NCBI GenBank assembly: GCA_020744425.1
Contig: JAGMUV010000003.1
Location: 682,001 to 746,000 of the forward strand
Origin: Dactylonectria macrodidyma
Taxonomy: Eukaryota > Ascomycota > Sordariomycetes > Hypocreales > Nectriaceae
DNA: 64,000 nucleotides
Direction: 5' to 3'
Shown here: piece after piece, positions 34,408 to 46,089 of the stretch
Numbering within the stretch: the first letter of the stretch is position 1
Layout of the letters: each line of letters opens with the position of its first letter
Made by a program: the position numbers and the translations under genes
Notes under the pieces: model-generated
What the model saw: the letters and a program-made list of their open reading frames with translations, nothing else
Told to the model about the DNA's origin: nothing
Databases searched by the model: none

Positions 34408-35626
34408 GATGAAGAGAGCAGGTGAAGGCGGCTCTGAGGCTGTTGGTCTTGAGCTGTCACTCCGAGACTGTCGAATCCATTACCGAGTGGCCGGCTATGT
34501 TGTTAATTTATACTCATTTCCAGCCTCCACCGCCCTCTCTTCTCCGCTTCCCACAACAAGCTTCTCCTCTCCATCCTCCTCATCATGGAGCGCGCGGAAC
34601 AAGAAAACAAGCATGGAGCAATGCTTGATCCTCACGCGCGGAGAAACTCAACAACCGTCGCCTGCGCGATTCTGGGGAATCCGGGGCAGGCGGGATGGCA
34701 TGATTGGCGCGCAAATTGCCACATCGAGCATCGAGGGGGCCTGGGGATGGAGGCGCACCAATCGGTCCAACGTGGGCTGAGAGTGCCGGGTCCAAGCCTC
34801 CAAAGGCTCGGTGGTCACGGCGCCCACCTCCGCTGATCGGGGCCGTTCCTGGGTTCGGCTGGGGCCGGGGGCACGCAAGGGGCAGGGGTTTAAGCAAAAG
34901 AGGGTCGTTTATTTAGTCTTCTCAGACTTGGTCAATATGTGATGCTATCCCCGACCGAGGTCCTGGGACTGCGGGGCGCCATGTGAGTAGTGTGAGGGGG
35001 AAAACACCACGATAGGCGTTTAGACTTTGGCCCTTGACGTTGTGTCGGGAGGTGCTAGCCCGAGATCAGCAGATTTCATGTCCTGATGACATTACGGCGC
35101 TGAGCTGCAGCTATCGTGATTCACAAGGGCCATGGCATGGTCCGTATAAAGCTGTTTCCCCCGTCCATTGCTAATAGTGTGACACTGACCGACCCGAGAT
35201 GATGGGCGACCCCGCTGCGGAATGAGGACGCGAAGAGAATGACGTCTTGCGGCTTGCAATCAACGAAAATGTTCGAATTGCGGAACCACGATGGTACGAG
35301 GCTGTGGAGCTGTGTTTGATAATGGCGGTAAGCCAAATGTCGACTTGGGCAACAGTGATCTGTAAGCGAGTGATATTGCAGAAGCGCTCTGTAAGCAGCG
35401 GAATACAGATCGAAGATAGGGCATTGTAAGTTAGTGGAAGTTGTCGAGGATAGGGCGCGCTTGCGGGGTCATCAGCAAGATCGCTATCCATCTGGGAAAT
35501 GAGTCAAACTTAGACTTGATGCTCATTAATCCAACTACAATCCACGAAAACCACTCCTCTCGTCACTCGCAAAAGAACAGAACACGGGAAATAAATCCCT
35601 CTTGTGTGTGCCAAAACCTGCTCATC
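34408..35626. other. Intergenic, no supported gene
   Basis: About 1.2 kb between divergent genes. The side near 34410-34560 holds the glycosidase promoter. Frames of 60-106 codons on both strands overlap each other and show no domain. Confidence 0.45.
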
Positions 35627-36316
35627 ATGACTTACACGTTATTCATCGGCAACAAACGCTACTCATCGTGGTCCATGCGACCCTGGGTCCTCCTCAAGAC
35701 CCTGGACATCCCCTTCGAGGAGAAACTGCAGCTCTTCAAGCCGGGCCTCCGTCAGCCCGACTTCCTAGCCTTCTCGCCCTCCGGCAAGGTCCCCTGCCTC
35801 CACGACGGCGCCACGTCGACCATCATCTGGGACTCGCTCGCCATCTGCGAGTTCGTCGCCGAGTCGCACCCCGGCGCTTGGCCGGCCGACGCCCGTGCCC
35901 GCGCCTTTGCCCGCTCCGCCGCGGCCGAGATGCACTCGGGCTTCCCCGCCATCCGGGATGAATGCTCCATGAACGTCGGCATTCGCATCGAGCTGGCCAC
36001 GCGCAGCGAAGCATTGCAGAGGGACATCGCCCGCTTCAACGATCTCTTCTCTGAGGGCCTGGAGAAGTTTGGGGGGCCTCGGTTGGCTGGCAAGGAGTTT
36101 ACCATCGTCGATGCTATGTATGCGCCCATTGCGTCGCGATGCAAGACGTACAACATCGAGCTCGAGGGTACAGCGAAGGAGTACTTGGATCGGCTGTTTG
36201 ACCACCCGGCTGTACAGGCGTGGATTCAGGACGGGATCAAAGAGACGGCTAGGGAGCCAGGACACGAGGAGGATTGCCTGCGGAGCGGTAAACTGCTCCA
36301 GGATTTGACGAAGTAG
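35627..36316 (+). CDS. Glutathione S-transferase family protein, 229 aa
   Basis: Single exon. The N-terminal thioredoxin-like domain has the SSWSMRPWVLLK motif (residues about 13-24), whose Ser is the likely glutathione-activating residue in this bacterial-like/zeta-like subgroup, followed by the cis-proline motif GKVPCL and the DSLAICEFVAE signature at the domain end. The C-terminal all-helical domain follows to TK-stop. The ATG at 35627 gives the family start MTYTLFIGNKRYSSWSMRP; upstream in-frame codons are not family-like. Likely role: conjugation or isomerisation with glutathione in the cytosol; substrate unknown. Confidence 0.93.
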   Translation: MTYTLFIGNKRYSSWSMRPWVLLKTLDIPFEEKLQLFKPGLRQPDFLAFSPSGKVPCLHDGATSTIIWDSLAICEFVAESHPGAWPADARARAFARSAAAEMHSGFPAIRDECSMNVGIRIELATRSEALQRDIARFNDLFSEGLEKFGGPRLAGKEFTIVDAMYAPIASRCKTYNIELEGTAKEYLDRLFDHPAVQAWIQDGIKETAREPGHEEDCLRSGKLLQDLTK

Positions 36317-36846
36317 CTTCCATTGGTGTGCAAATAATTTAGATGACTATCACGAAACCCACATGTCTCATACATTGATATTGTCTCCGTTACATATGAA
36401 GGAAGCATCACATGGAGCTGGGATGAATCTGTAGTTCGACTACACTACGATCCCGACAATCCCATGTGCTTGCGGTCTCCATTGTCCAATTCCACGCCGT
36501 CAGGACGAGCCGGTGTAGGGTAACCTGCAGGCGACGAGATGCGTTCGCAGGGGGCCGCCGACGTAGGGGTACCTGTTCGTTATGCCTCGATATGACAGGG
36601 CCTATTGGTGGTTTACATGCAAAAATAAGCATCTAAAAAGAGTGATGAAAAGAGAGGCACAGCTGGAATTCATTCAAGACCTCAGGTTGTGAGCCAATCG
36701 CCTGCCCCACACACACTCCTTGGCCGGCACCTGCCTCACCCACTTCGGCACGTGGACCCAACACCCCCTGTTTCTCCAAATTCAGGGATGCGCCGAGCTC
36801 ACCTTGCTCCTTCAACCACCCCAGCAACATCCCCAGTATTGCTACC
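36317..36846. other. Intergenic, promoter side of the MFS transporter
   Basis: No gene supported. The last 100 bp are pyrimidine/CA-rich, as in many fungal 5' leaders. Confidence 0.4.
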
Positions 36847-38459
36847 ATGGCCGGCCAAAGCTTCAGGCAGCATCTGAGTGATGTCAGTCCTTATTTGGTC
36901 ATCTTGATCGCCATCTCGACACTGGGATCGCTGCAGTTTGGCTACCATCTAGTACGTGTTCTCCTGAACCCCTTTCCCCTAGCTCGTCGTCCATCAGTAC
37001 GACTTCGACGAACGACCCAATGCTGACAGCCCTATAGGGAGAACTCAACGCCCCTCAGGATGTCATCACCTGTCAGAAAAAGTCCATCTCGGCTCTTCGA
37101 ATCCGAGAATGGGTCGCCTCCTCCCAACCGAGCGATACCACCAGCGGCCTCCCCGACTGTATCCCCATGAACGAAGCTGCCTTTGCGACTGTGTCGTCCG
37201 CGTTCACTCTGGGAGGGCTTTTGGGTGCGTTGGGAGCCGGGCCACTGTCTTCTAGCCGTGGTAGACTCCTTGCGATGCGTACCACCGCGATTCTCTACCT
37301 GATTGGTTCCACCGCAGAGACAATTGCTGCTAGTGTAACCATCATGGCACTTGGACGTCTGATTTCCGGAATAGGTGCCGGAGCGTCAACTGTTGTCGTT
37401 CCTCTCTACATCAGCGAGATTGCTCCCCCGAATGCTCGAGGTCTGTTTGGCTCCATGACGCAAATTTCGATCAATGTTGGAATCTTGGCCGCGCAGACTC
37501 TCGGATACTTCTGGAGCTATGGAAACGCTTGGCGATGGATCTTGGGCCTCGGCCTGGGTATCGCTGGTGCTCAGGCAGTTGGTCTGTTTGCGGTGCCTGA
37601 AAGTCCATCATGGTTGGCTGCCCAGGGCAAGGTGACTGAGGCCAACCGAACGCTGCAGAGGATCCGAGGAACCGGTTACGATGTCAGCGGAGAGATCGAC
37701 GCCCGCGATCCAGATGAGCAGGGGCGCTTCGAGGAGGAGGGGTTGCTCCAGTCTGACCCTATGGCTGATTCAACTCGATCGATTGCCTCCAAGAGCGCGT
37801 CTCACCTCGGATTCGTCGACGTGGTCAAGGATCCGCTCTACCGACCGGCCATCGTCGCTGTGGTGGGCATCATGTTCGTCCAGCAGCTGTGTGGAATCAA
37901 CTCGGTCATCATGTACTCTGTTTCCCTCTTCGCCGATCTCCTTCCGGTCTCTTCGGCGCTTCTCAGCATTCTCATCTCCGTTGTCAACCTGGTCACTACC
38001 GTTGCCTGCTCGCCTTTGCCAGACAGACTTGGACGCAAGAAGTGCCTGCTCATGTCCATCGTTGGTCAGGGTAGCAGCGCCCTGGCTCTTGCCCTGTCCA
38101 TTGTGTTTGGCTTCAAGATTCTATCGGCTGTGGCGGTTCTTTTCTTTGTTGGATTCTTCGCTGTTGGTCTCGGTCCTGTTCCATTTATGCTGGCCTCTGA
38201 GCTGGTTGGTCAAGAGGCTGTCGGTGCCACTCAAAGTTGGTGCTTGGGAGCGAATTACGTTGCGTCTTTCCTGGTCGCCCAGTTCTTCCCCATTGTCAAC
38301 AAGGCGTTGAACAACACCCTTGGGGGTCATGGATGGGTGTACTTCATCTTTGCGGGCCTAGCGGCTGGATCGGCTGTGTTTGTTTCTCGAAACGTGCCCG
38401 AGACCAAAGGCAAGAAGGATGCTGATGAGGTTTGGGGTAGAACTCGACGGGTAGAGTGA
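36847..38459 (+). CDS. MFS sugar transporter-like protein (Vps73/GLUT type), 508 aa, two exons
   Basis: Exons are 36847-36951 and 37038-38459; the 86-bp intron has GTACGT and CTATAG ends, and phase closes (HL/GELNAPQ). The hallmarks of the sugar-porter family are all present: GELNAPQ after helix 1, GRLISGIGAGASTVVVPLYI, PESPSWLAAQGK before the central loop, QQLCGINSVIMYS in helix 7, and PETKGKK at the C-terminus. The central loop is long and acidic. The pattern is closest to yeast Vps73-like vacuolar or Golgi sugar-type carriers, but localisation and substrate are inference. The 3' end is convergent with a racemase gene, 63 bp apart. Confidence 0.94.
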
Positions 38460-38522
38460 TCGGATCGGACGGCTGGCGTTATTGGTATGACTATGGCTGA
38501 AGGTAACAAGCCTCAAGTTTAT

Positions 38523-39362
38523 TTATCGGAATGCTCGCATGCTACGGACAGTCTGTTCTAGCTGCAAGATGCCTGCTTTTACCCCATCGACGATATAGAC
38601 TTGTTCTCCTACATCCTTTCCATAGGAGTTAATCGCTGTTCGGCGGATGATATCCTCCAAGCCCGCCATACCTCCACATCCCATGACTACACAGTTGACG
38701 TTCCCTGTAGAAAAGAGTCTGGTGAGAGCTGCCTCCAACTTGGCCCGGACCTCTTCGGGGGGAACCGTGTGAAAGTCGCCTGCGGTCAACCCAGACGTGA
38801 AGACACCAGCAAACTTGTTATTCGCCACAGTCTTGTCCTGTCCGAGGAATGCCTTTACCCCGTCTTCGAGATGGGCTTCCCAGAACTTTCCTGTAGTCAC
38901 GATGCCCCATTTTTCATTGTTCAGAGGGGCAGGGGTTAGTGACAAGACTGTGGTAATGCTGGCTTCAAAAATGCCTGTGACGGCAAGGTGCGGATACTTG
39001 CTGCTGAGCTTGGGAACGAGGGTATGGACGCTGAAACAGGCCACGAGGACGGCATCATATTTGCCAGCTTCTAGGTTTGTGGCAAGATCGGCATCATCTA
39101 GAACGGTCTGTGTGCTCTCGTTGATGCCCTCTTGGCCGTCGATGCTTGCGGGGGCTGAGGGAGGGGCCGTATAGGTGGAAAATGTAATCGACTCGATGCT
39201 ATTAGCCTATGTGAAGGAAGTACGTAAATCAATCGCAATTCATACATCAGGAAGAGTCAACTTCTCAATAGCAGCTGCCATGCCGCCGGTCATGGCAGTT
39301 GATGAGTTGGGGTTCAGGACGAGAATCCTGAGACTCCGCTGTCGGGACTGAGACTCAGCCAT
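38523..39362 (-). CDS. dcg1: Asp/Glu/hydantoin racemase, DCG1-like, 266 aa, two exons
   Basis: Exons are 39362-39246 and 39206-38523 with a very short 39-bp intron (GTATGA...ACATAG); phase closes. The family start RILVLNPNSSTAMT is present, as are the two catalytic cysteine sites, ACFSVHT (first half) and MGCGGMAGLEDI (second half). The family comprises racemases of hydantoins and acidic amino acids; yeast DCG1 is co-regulated with allantoin degradation, so a role in purine or nitrogen catabolism is plausible. Direct evidence covers the family only. If the 39-bp intron is rejected, a donor a few codons upstream would alter only the segment around residue 38. Confidence 0.9.
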
Positions 39363-39753
39363 ATTGAAGGACGATTCAGAAAAATGATTAAATCAGATAG
39401 ATGGAAATGATGAAAAATATGAAAAGGGAGTCATTCAGGTCATTACAGGCCTCAGCTTGAGTCACAAAAATGCCCTCACAGTCCCGATTGTGACGAGTTC
39501 CGGCAAGCTCGAGCGGGGCTGCTATGCGAATGACGGAGTTGGCTCCAGGCCTTCAGGAAGCTATCGCGGGGCGCCACGTGATCCGCCTCAGCCACTCTGA
39601 CGACGGTGCTGGTCGACACTGGGCCACGCCAACCCCACCACTGACGAACACCTCAACCTCGCCGAGCTCCTCGACGACCGACCACACCATCCCGCCTTTT
39701 CCCCCATCCTCACTGCACGCAGTTCTCGGCCCGCGCCTTGCACTGTAGCAACC
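39363..39753. other. Divergent intergenic region of dcg1-like and arp2
   Basis: 391 bp between the start codons of two divergent genes, with a C-rich leader before arp2. No gene seen. Confidence 0.4.
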
Positions 39754-41077
39754 ATGGCTAACCCTCCCCCCATTGGTAAGCTTCAGAGCTTCCCCCGGGC
39801 GCCGTAGCCCAAGCGGTCGGCCCCCTGACGCTGACCTCGCACCTCGCTACCTAGTCCTCGACGGCGGCACCGGCTTCCTCAAGGTCGGATACGCCGCGCA
39901 GAACTTCCCGGAGCACCAGTACCCTTCCATCGTCGGTCGACCTATCCTGCGATCGGAAGAGCAGACCGACAGCGATGTCGTCATCAAGGACATCATGTGC
40001 GGTGACGAGGCCGCCGCCGCCCGCACCATGCTCCAGATCAGCTACCCCATGGAGAACGGCATCGTCAAGAACTGGGAAGACATGGAGCACCTCTGGGACT
40101 ACACCTTCTTCGAGAAGCTCAAGGTCAACCCTCAGGGCCAGAAGATTCTGTTGACGGAGCCTCCGATGAACCCGCTTAGGAACCGCGAGAAGATGTGTGA
40201 GGTCATGTTCGACCGGTACGAATTCGGCGGCGTTTACGTTGCTATCCAGGCTGTACTGGCTTTGTATGCACAGGGTGAGTTGTGATGGCAGAAGCTCCGA
40301 AGCTTCGAGACGGACATGACGTATGCTAACGTTGGAATGCGTCCAGGTCTCAGCTCCGGTGTCGTGGTTGACTCTGGTGACGGTGTCACCCACATTGTCC
40401 CTGTCTACGAATCTGTGGTTCTCAACCACCTCACGAAGCGATTAGATGTGGCTGGCCGCGATGTGACACGCAACCTGATCAAGCTGCTCCTCCGCCGCGG
40501 CTACGCCCTGAACCGAACTGCCGACTTCGAGACGGTCCGCCAGATCAAGGAGAAGCTCTGCTACGTGTCGTACGACCTGGAACTTGACAAGCGCCTGAGC
40601 GAGGACACGACTGTGCTTGTGGAGGACTACACGCTGCCGGACGGACGTGTGATTCGAGTTGGTAGCGAGCGTTTTGAGGCGCCTGAGTGCCTATTCCAGC
40701 CTCACCTTGTAGACAATGAGTCGCCGGGCCTGGGCGAGTTCCTATTCAACACGATCCAGTCGGCCGATGTCGATATCCGATCGTCGTTGTTCAAGGCGAT
40801 TGTGCTCTCCGGTGGCAGCAGCATGTACCCGGGCCTGCCGTCGCGACTGGAGAAGGAGCTGAAGCAGCTGTGGCTGACGCGGGCGTTGCAGGGCAATCCT
40901 GAGCGCCTAGACAAGTTCAAGGTGCGGATAGAGGACCCGCCGAGGCGAAGACACATGGTATTCCTTGGCGGAGCGGTGCTGGCCAACATCATGGCGGACA
41001 AGGAGAGCATGTGGGTGACCAAGGCCGAGTGGGAAGAGCAAGGCGCGCGTGTGCTGGAGAAGCTAGGCCCTCGATAA
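39754..41077 (+). CDS. arp2: Actin-related protein 2, 390 aa, three exons
   Basis: Subunit of the Arp2/3 complex that nucleates branched actin at endocytic patches. Exons are 39754-39775, 39855-40274 and 40347-41077; introns of 79 and 72 bp have GTAAGC/CTAG and GTGAGT/CCAG ends, and phase closes. The first exon is only 22 bp (MANPPPI plus one base), a conserved fungal arrangement. Actin-fold signatures are [20 protein letters not shown] (phosphate 1), [16 protein letters not shown] (phosphate 2) and [16 protein letters not shown] (adenosine site). The branch site ATGCTAAC lies 25 bp before the second acceptor. Length and sequence match fungal Arp2 throughout. Confidence 0.97.
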
Positions 41078-42689
41078 ACGGCGGCAACTGCATAGACTAG
41101 GCGAGGAGAGGGATTTGTGATTTGAACTTAGGGTCAAGTAGCCAGCAAGAAAAGAGATCACGATTACAGGTGTCTTTTGGATGTCATGATGGGTGCTGTG
41201 AGTAAGGGGCGACGTGATGGTACCTAAGTTATGTCTAAGCAAGTGTCAGTAAATTGCAGTTACCAAAGTAGGTAGGAAACTAGAGGGAAACCAACTGATT
41301 GCCAGTGTCGTAATTGGCATTCGTGTTGGACATGGTCTCTCATCGTCCATTCTAGACATGAAGCCTCCCAGCTTAGTCATCCACGCACTGCCGCATCATG
41401 GGCTTGGTCAAGGCTGGCGCATGCCTGGTTCGGCTGGCAGGAGCCCTGGAACAGAGTGAAATCTTGCCTCCAGTGACAGTGACCAAGGAATTTCAACAAA
41501 ACAACGACAATTCGGTCTGGCCGTGGATCTCTGGCGTACCAAATTCCGCTGTTGCTCTCTCTCGCCCTATCGCGCGATCTGGTTCCTCACCTCCGTCTTC
41601 CTCGCTACTGAGCGACGACAACAGGACAGCAACCAACAAGAACCAACGGCCACCTGTCGCATCACCAACTCCCATCATCCGCGGCCCGGCGCATTACACA
41701 CAGAAGAAGAGCACATTAGCGGCGCCTCCAAACTCCACATTCTCCGACTCGTTCTCCGCACTCTGAAGGCCCCGTAAGCCGCGTCCCGTTTATGACGCTT
41801 CGCTCGGACTGCTCGAACCGTGGCCTTGGACCTGTTCGCGTCCCCGTCGTCGCCACAGTCGCCAGGACACACGCCCTGAGGTCAGGGAGGGCCAAAAGAA
41901 AAAAGAAGGGGGCCAAATCTGGTTCCCGAACACTGACTGGGCTAGCCTGGGTTCTGGCGACTGGCGGATTGCCTTAGTCGCAGCACTGACCTGGCAAGCG
42001 ACATTGGCCTTTATCAGTGTGCTGTTGGGGGCTTGCTTGTTGATTGCCGTAACTGGCACCACGGCTGTTCATTACGTACAGCGCTTGATATTGACTTTAG
42101 GATTCAAGAGACGGATGCCGATATACGGATAATCACACTCTCACGGAACACTACCGGTCGCCACCCCGACACGGACCGACAGAAGATCGGATTCTCGGGC
42201 GTTTCTTCGCCACTGGCTAACAATCCTTTGGGGCGCCTTGGAGTGACGGACTGTCCCGGGGCTGGCGCATTCACCTGGCCCAGTCCACTGGTGCAACACC
42301 CAAAACTCGTGCAGCAGCCAACTGCGGCAGCTTGAGAGCTTCCTGTTGGCGCTGCATTGGCGCGTGCGGGGAAAAGCAAGAAACAATCGATTGATTTTAT
42401 CCACCTGGACTGCCATTCGGTCGACTGTCTTTCCTTCTCACACCCCCATCCCCCATCCCCCATCCCCATCCCCCATCCCATCCCGTCCATCCACTCAAGA
42501 CCACACCAGTCCACTCAGCTGTGTCCACCCGTCAGCCCGGACCTTCTCTTCCAGGCCAGGTCGGGACACTACAGCGCGTAACCTGCTCCCTGGCTGGCGT
42601 TTTGGGGGGTGATCAACCGCCAATCCGCCAATCCACCACCGCTCACAGCTCTCCCCGTCGGAACGACGCCCGCCTCGGCTTCATTAGTT
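41078..42689. other. Intergenic upstream of ssn3
   Basis: No supported gene. A C-rich microsatellite of CCCAT units lies at 42440-42482. Frames on both strands are short and overlap each other. Confidence 0.45.
42440..42482 (+). repeat. CCCCCATC/CCATCC microsatellite
   Basis: Imperfect tandem of CCCCCAT and CCCCAT units in the presumed 5' region of ssn3. Confidence 0.8.
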
Positions 42690-42890
42690 ATGAGCTTGAC
42701 AAATCCGCCCTCAGCCTCGGGCGCGTCGGCGCCTGGATCCGTGAGGAGCGGCGGTGGAGGAGTCGTTCGGGGTCCGTCTTCGCTGAAGCGCAGCGTGCAA
42801 GCCGCTTTCGAGGGTACGTATGCGTGTCTCTCTCTGTCAAATCTGTGTGGCTGTCCGTCTACCATCCTACCATCTCTACATCTGTCTTGA
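42690..42890 (+). CDS. Possible upstream ORF or first exon of ssn3
   Basis: An ATG at 42690 opens a Ser/Gly-rich frame (MSLTNPPSASGASAPGSVRS) that ends at 42890 if unspliced (66 codons). At 42813 it has a strong donor (GAGG/GTACGT). An acceptor-like AG at 43700-43701 would join it in frame to the kinase gene downstream, adding about 55 N-terminal residues; the region before that AG lacks a good pyrimidine tract. Either an uORF in a 1-kb leader or an N-terminal exon; I cannot decide. Confidence 0.3.
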   Translation: MSLTNPPSASGASAPGSVRSGGGGVVRGPSSLKRSVQAAFEGTYACLSLSNLCGCPSTILPSLHLS

Positions 42891-43742
42891 GGCATCATTG
42901 TCTTCTATTTATATGACGCTTCTTTTACACGCGCCGGCTTCCGTCGTCTATCCTCCTATCTTCCGTTCCGGAACCTGGTCCGGCTTTTCCCAGTACGCCC
43001 GACAGATCCAGATATTCCCTGCGCACCAGACCGTCTTTTATTGACCCCAGACCCCGTCTGTCCCGGCCCCTTGCCCCAGCCATTCGCTCGTCGCTCTCCC
43101 CATTTCTTCCGCCCGTTTGCGTTGCCTTGCATAGCTGCAGCCGCAATTGTGCTGGCACGCGTTTCGGTTTGATATTTGCAGGCTGTGTCTCACGATTTTC
43201 CCATCTTGCTTCGCATTAGCTTTGCTTCTGCTGCTCGGCTGGCTGAATCTGGCTTGGCCGTGGCTTTTTGGCTGCGTATTTCCGACCTGAGGTGTCTACT
43301 TTTCTAGTTGTGGCGTGGTAAGGGTGGCCGGTTGTCGGTCGGCGGCTGCTCCGCTCTTCCTCCTGGAGGTCCAGATCTTAACTGACTCGATCTCCGGCGA
43401 CCATTCCCTGTTCACTGAGTTGGCTTTGACCATCTTCCATTTCACATTTCATCCTCGGCATCATCATCGTCGGCTTCTAACGCCCTCGTCACTGCCGTCT
43501 CATTGTGCCGCTCTTTGCGTATCGTTTAGCGCCTTCTTTTTTAGCCTCTTTCACGTCGTTCTCTTTTTCTGCCGCCTTCAATCTGGCCTTTATTTTCCCA
43601 TCTTCGCCTTCCAGGCTCTTCACATTACCCTTTCTTCCAAAAACACAACGGCTATTTCTATGCTCAGTAGCAAATGAACAAAAGCCTGTGATCGTCCCGA
43701 GGAAGAAAATTCGGCTCAGGCCAAGCGACCACTCCCTCGGTC

Positions 43743-45092
43743 ATGCCTCTCCGTCCCCGTCATGGCGTCGGTTTCCCAGCTCACGCTTACCAACAACGTC
43801 ATATAGAACCTCATGACCGTCACCCTAGCTACCAGCCCAAAGTACGCATCACCGATCGCTACCGCATTGTCGGATTCATCAGCTCTGGAACCTATGGACG
43901 TGTCTACAAGGCCGTTGGCCGTGGCGGCAAACCACCCGGCGAGTTTGCCATCAAAAAGTTCAAGCCCGACAAAGAGGGCGAGCAGATCAGCTACACTGGA
44001 ATCTCTCAGAGTGCGATCCGTGAGATGAGCCTGTGCAGTGAACTGAGTCACGGCAACGTCATCCGCCTCTGCGAAATCATGCTGGAGGACAAGTGCATCT
44101 ACATGGTTTTCGAATACGCCGAACACGACTTGTTGCAGATTATTCACCATCACACCCAGCAGCCTCGCCATCCCATCCCTCCCGCCACCGTCAAGAGCAT
44201 CATGTTTCAACTGCTCAATGGCTGTCAGTACTTGCACACCAACTGGGTCTTGCACCGCGATCTCAAACCCGCCAACATCATGGTGACATCATCCGGGGAG
44301 GTAAAAATTGGTGACCTGGGACTTGCTCGACGGTTCGACAAACCCCTACATTCACTATTCAGTGGCGACAAGGTAGTCGTAACTATATGGTACCGCGCCC
44401 CCGAACTAATACTCGGATCCTATCATTATACGCCCGCCATCGATATGTGGGCTATCGGCTGCATCTTCGCTGAGCTACTGTCTCTCCGGCCAATTTTCAA
44501 GGGGGAAGAGGCAAAGATGGATAGTAAGAAGACGGTTCCTTTCCAGCGCAACCAGATGCAGAAGATTGTCGAGATTATGGGAGTGCCCACTAAGGAAAAA
44601 TGGCCTTTGCTGCCCACCATGCCGGAATACAACCAACTCAACACGCTCGCCAACTCGATGGCCTCGTCACACCATCACCATAGCCACCACGGTCACCATC
44701 ACAGCCATTATGGAGGCCGCGGTCAGCAACCTCCGAGCTCCTCCAACCTCGAGAAGTGGTACTACAGCACAATTTCCCACTCTGGCGGACCTGGCTCTAA
44801 CGGTACCGCTCCACTGTCGTCCCTCGGTGCTGAAGGATACAAACTCCTCGCTGGCCTGCTCGAGTACGACCCACTCAAGCGTCTGACAGCTGCCCAGGCC
44901 CTTCAATCGCCATTTTTCAGCACCGGGGATCGTGTCAGCGCGAATTGCTTCGAAGGGGTCAAGAACGAGTATCCACATCGCCGCGTGAGCCAGGACGATA
45001 ACGACATCCGCACGAGCAGCCTACCAGGGACGAAACGGAGTGGCCTGCCAGATGACTCTCTAGTGCGACCATCGAAGCGGGTCAAGGAGTAG
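43743..45092 (+). CDS. ssn3: Mediator cyclin-dependent kinase 8 / Srb10, 449 aa
   Basis: Kinase of the CDK8 module of Mediator, nuclear, regulating RNA polymerase II transcription with cyclin C. Single exon. Glycine-rich loop SSGTYGRVYKAVG (about 47-59), VAIK-type lysine near 71, the CDK8-specific SQSAIREMSLC helix at 88-98, HRDLKPAN (171-178, Asp173), DLGLARRF at 191 and WYRAPELILGS follow in order. The C-terminal tail carries the SSN3-typical PGTKRSGLPDDSL. A His-rich insertion (310-322) sits in the C-lobe between helices. The stop at 43689 upstream in frame supports the ATG at 43743, unless a spliced N-terminal exon exists. Confidence 0.96.
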   Translation: MPLRPRHGVGFPAHAYQQRHIEPHDRHPSYQPKVRITDRYRIVGFISSGTYGRVYKAVGRGGKPPGEFAIKKFKPDKEGEQISYTGISQSAIREMSLCSELSHGNVIRLCEIMLEDKCIYMVFEYAEHDLLQIIHHHTQQPRHPIPPATVKSIMFQLLNGCQYLHTNWVLHRDLKPANIMVTSSGEVKIGDLGLARRFDKPLHSLFSGDKVVVTIWYRAPELILGSYHYTPAIDMWAIGCIFAELLSLRPIFKGEEAKMDSKKTVPFQRNQMQKIVEIMGVPTKEKWPLLPTMPEYNQLNTLANSMASSHHHHSHHGHHHSHYGGRGQQPPSSSNLEKWYYSTISHSGGPGSNGTAPLSSLGAEGYKLLAGLLEYDPLKRLTAAQALQSPFFSTGDRVSANCFEGVKNEYPHRRVSQDDNDIRTSSLPGTKRSGLPDDSLVRPSKRVKE

Positions 45093-46089
45093 GGACCGGA
45101 CCACCATGGCTGCTGCCAATATTGTAGGAACAGGAACAGAAGATGAATTACGCGCTGGGTCATGATTTAGAGCAGGGATGGGTAGGACTGCATTGCGCGG
45201 CGTTCAGGCACGGCACGGTATGACTTTGCATTGGCATTGCATAATTTAGGACACGGTCCATGGAATCAGGGTAGATGCCAATAACCCAGGGGCGGGCATA
45301 CATGTATGTGATTAGTAGGTGGTAGGGTGTATATGCTCACTTACACTAGAGCTGAAAGAGAGCGCTTAAGAAGGCTTGCGCTTCATGTTAGTAACATCAG
45401 TATTGTTAGATTTACGACGCATGATTCCCTCTCAGACTTGAAGTTGATATATATAAAGCGTTGCGATTCCCACAGTTAACTGTTGCTATCCACACAGCAT
45501 ATCGCAATAGCCGCGAGCTTAACCGTTGTAAAGTCGTCTCTAAAGTACCTCATTATCTACCTCGCCCTCAGTTAGTTCTCTTACATCTAATATTTGTATA
45601 GTCTTATAATCTAGATTAGGTTATCACTAGGCAAGGACAAGTGGGCTGATCTGAAAATGCTATGCGGATAGCAATACTTAACTGTGTCAATAGCAATACT
45701 CTACATATATGCACAAATTTGATAGTTCATAATCGCGGACATTGATATCTGTCGTTGATGCGATGTCGCGGCCAACCATCACGCATGCCTTATGCCATGG
45801 CCTAATTGGTCGGTTCAGAGCTGTGGTGAATCCTCGAGACACGATTCCACGACATGGCAGTACAGCATGGCTGCCTTGCCAGATTATTGGGTGAATCATG
45901 TCCAAGTCACAGCATATATCGGCGCGCAGTCCCTAGTCTTCCCAGCGTCAGCAAGCTCGATCATATCACCTGGCTGGCCGATCAAGGCATATCTATCGCA
46001 ACCGCAAGCCGAGCACCCACCAAACCCGGAAGCTCACATAATCATATTAACTCGCTCAGCGTCAATCTGCGCGCCAGGGAAAGGCAAAC
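45093..46089. other. Intergenic, boundary of core and accessory DNA
   Basis: AT-rich from about 45400. No supported gene; overlapping frames at 45687-46105 lack features. Confidence 0.45.

Noticed and set aside
30904..34430. MFS carrier plus GH93-type glycosidase as a pectin-utilisation cluster
   Set aside because: Only two genes, no regulator and no shared promoter; MCT-like carriers are not known to me as arabinan transporters.
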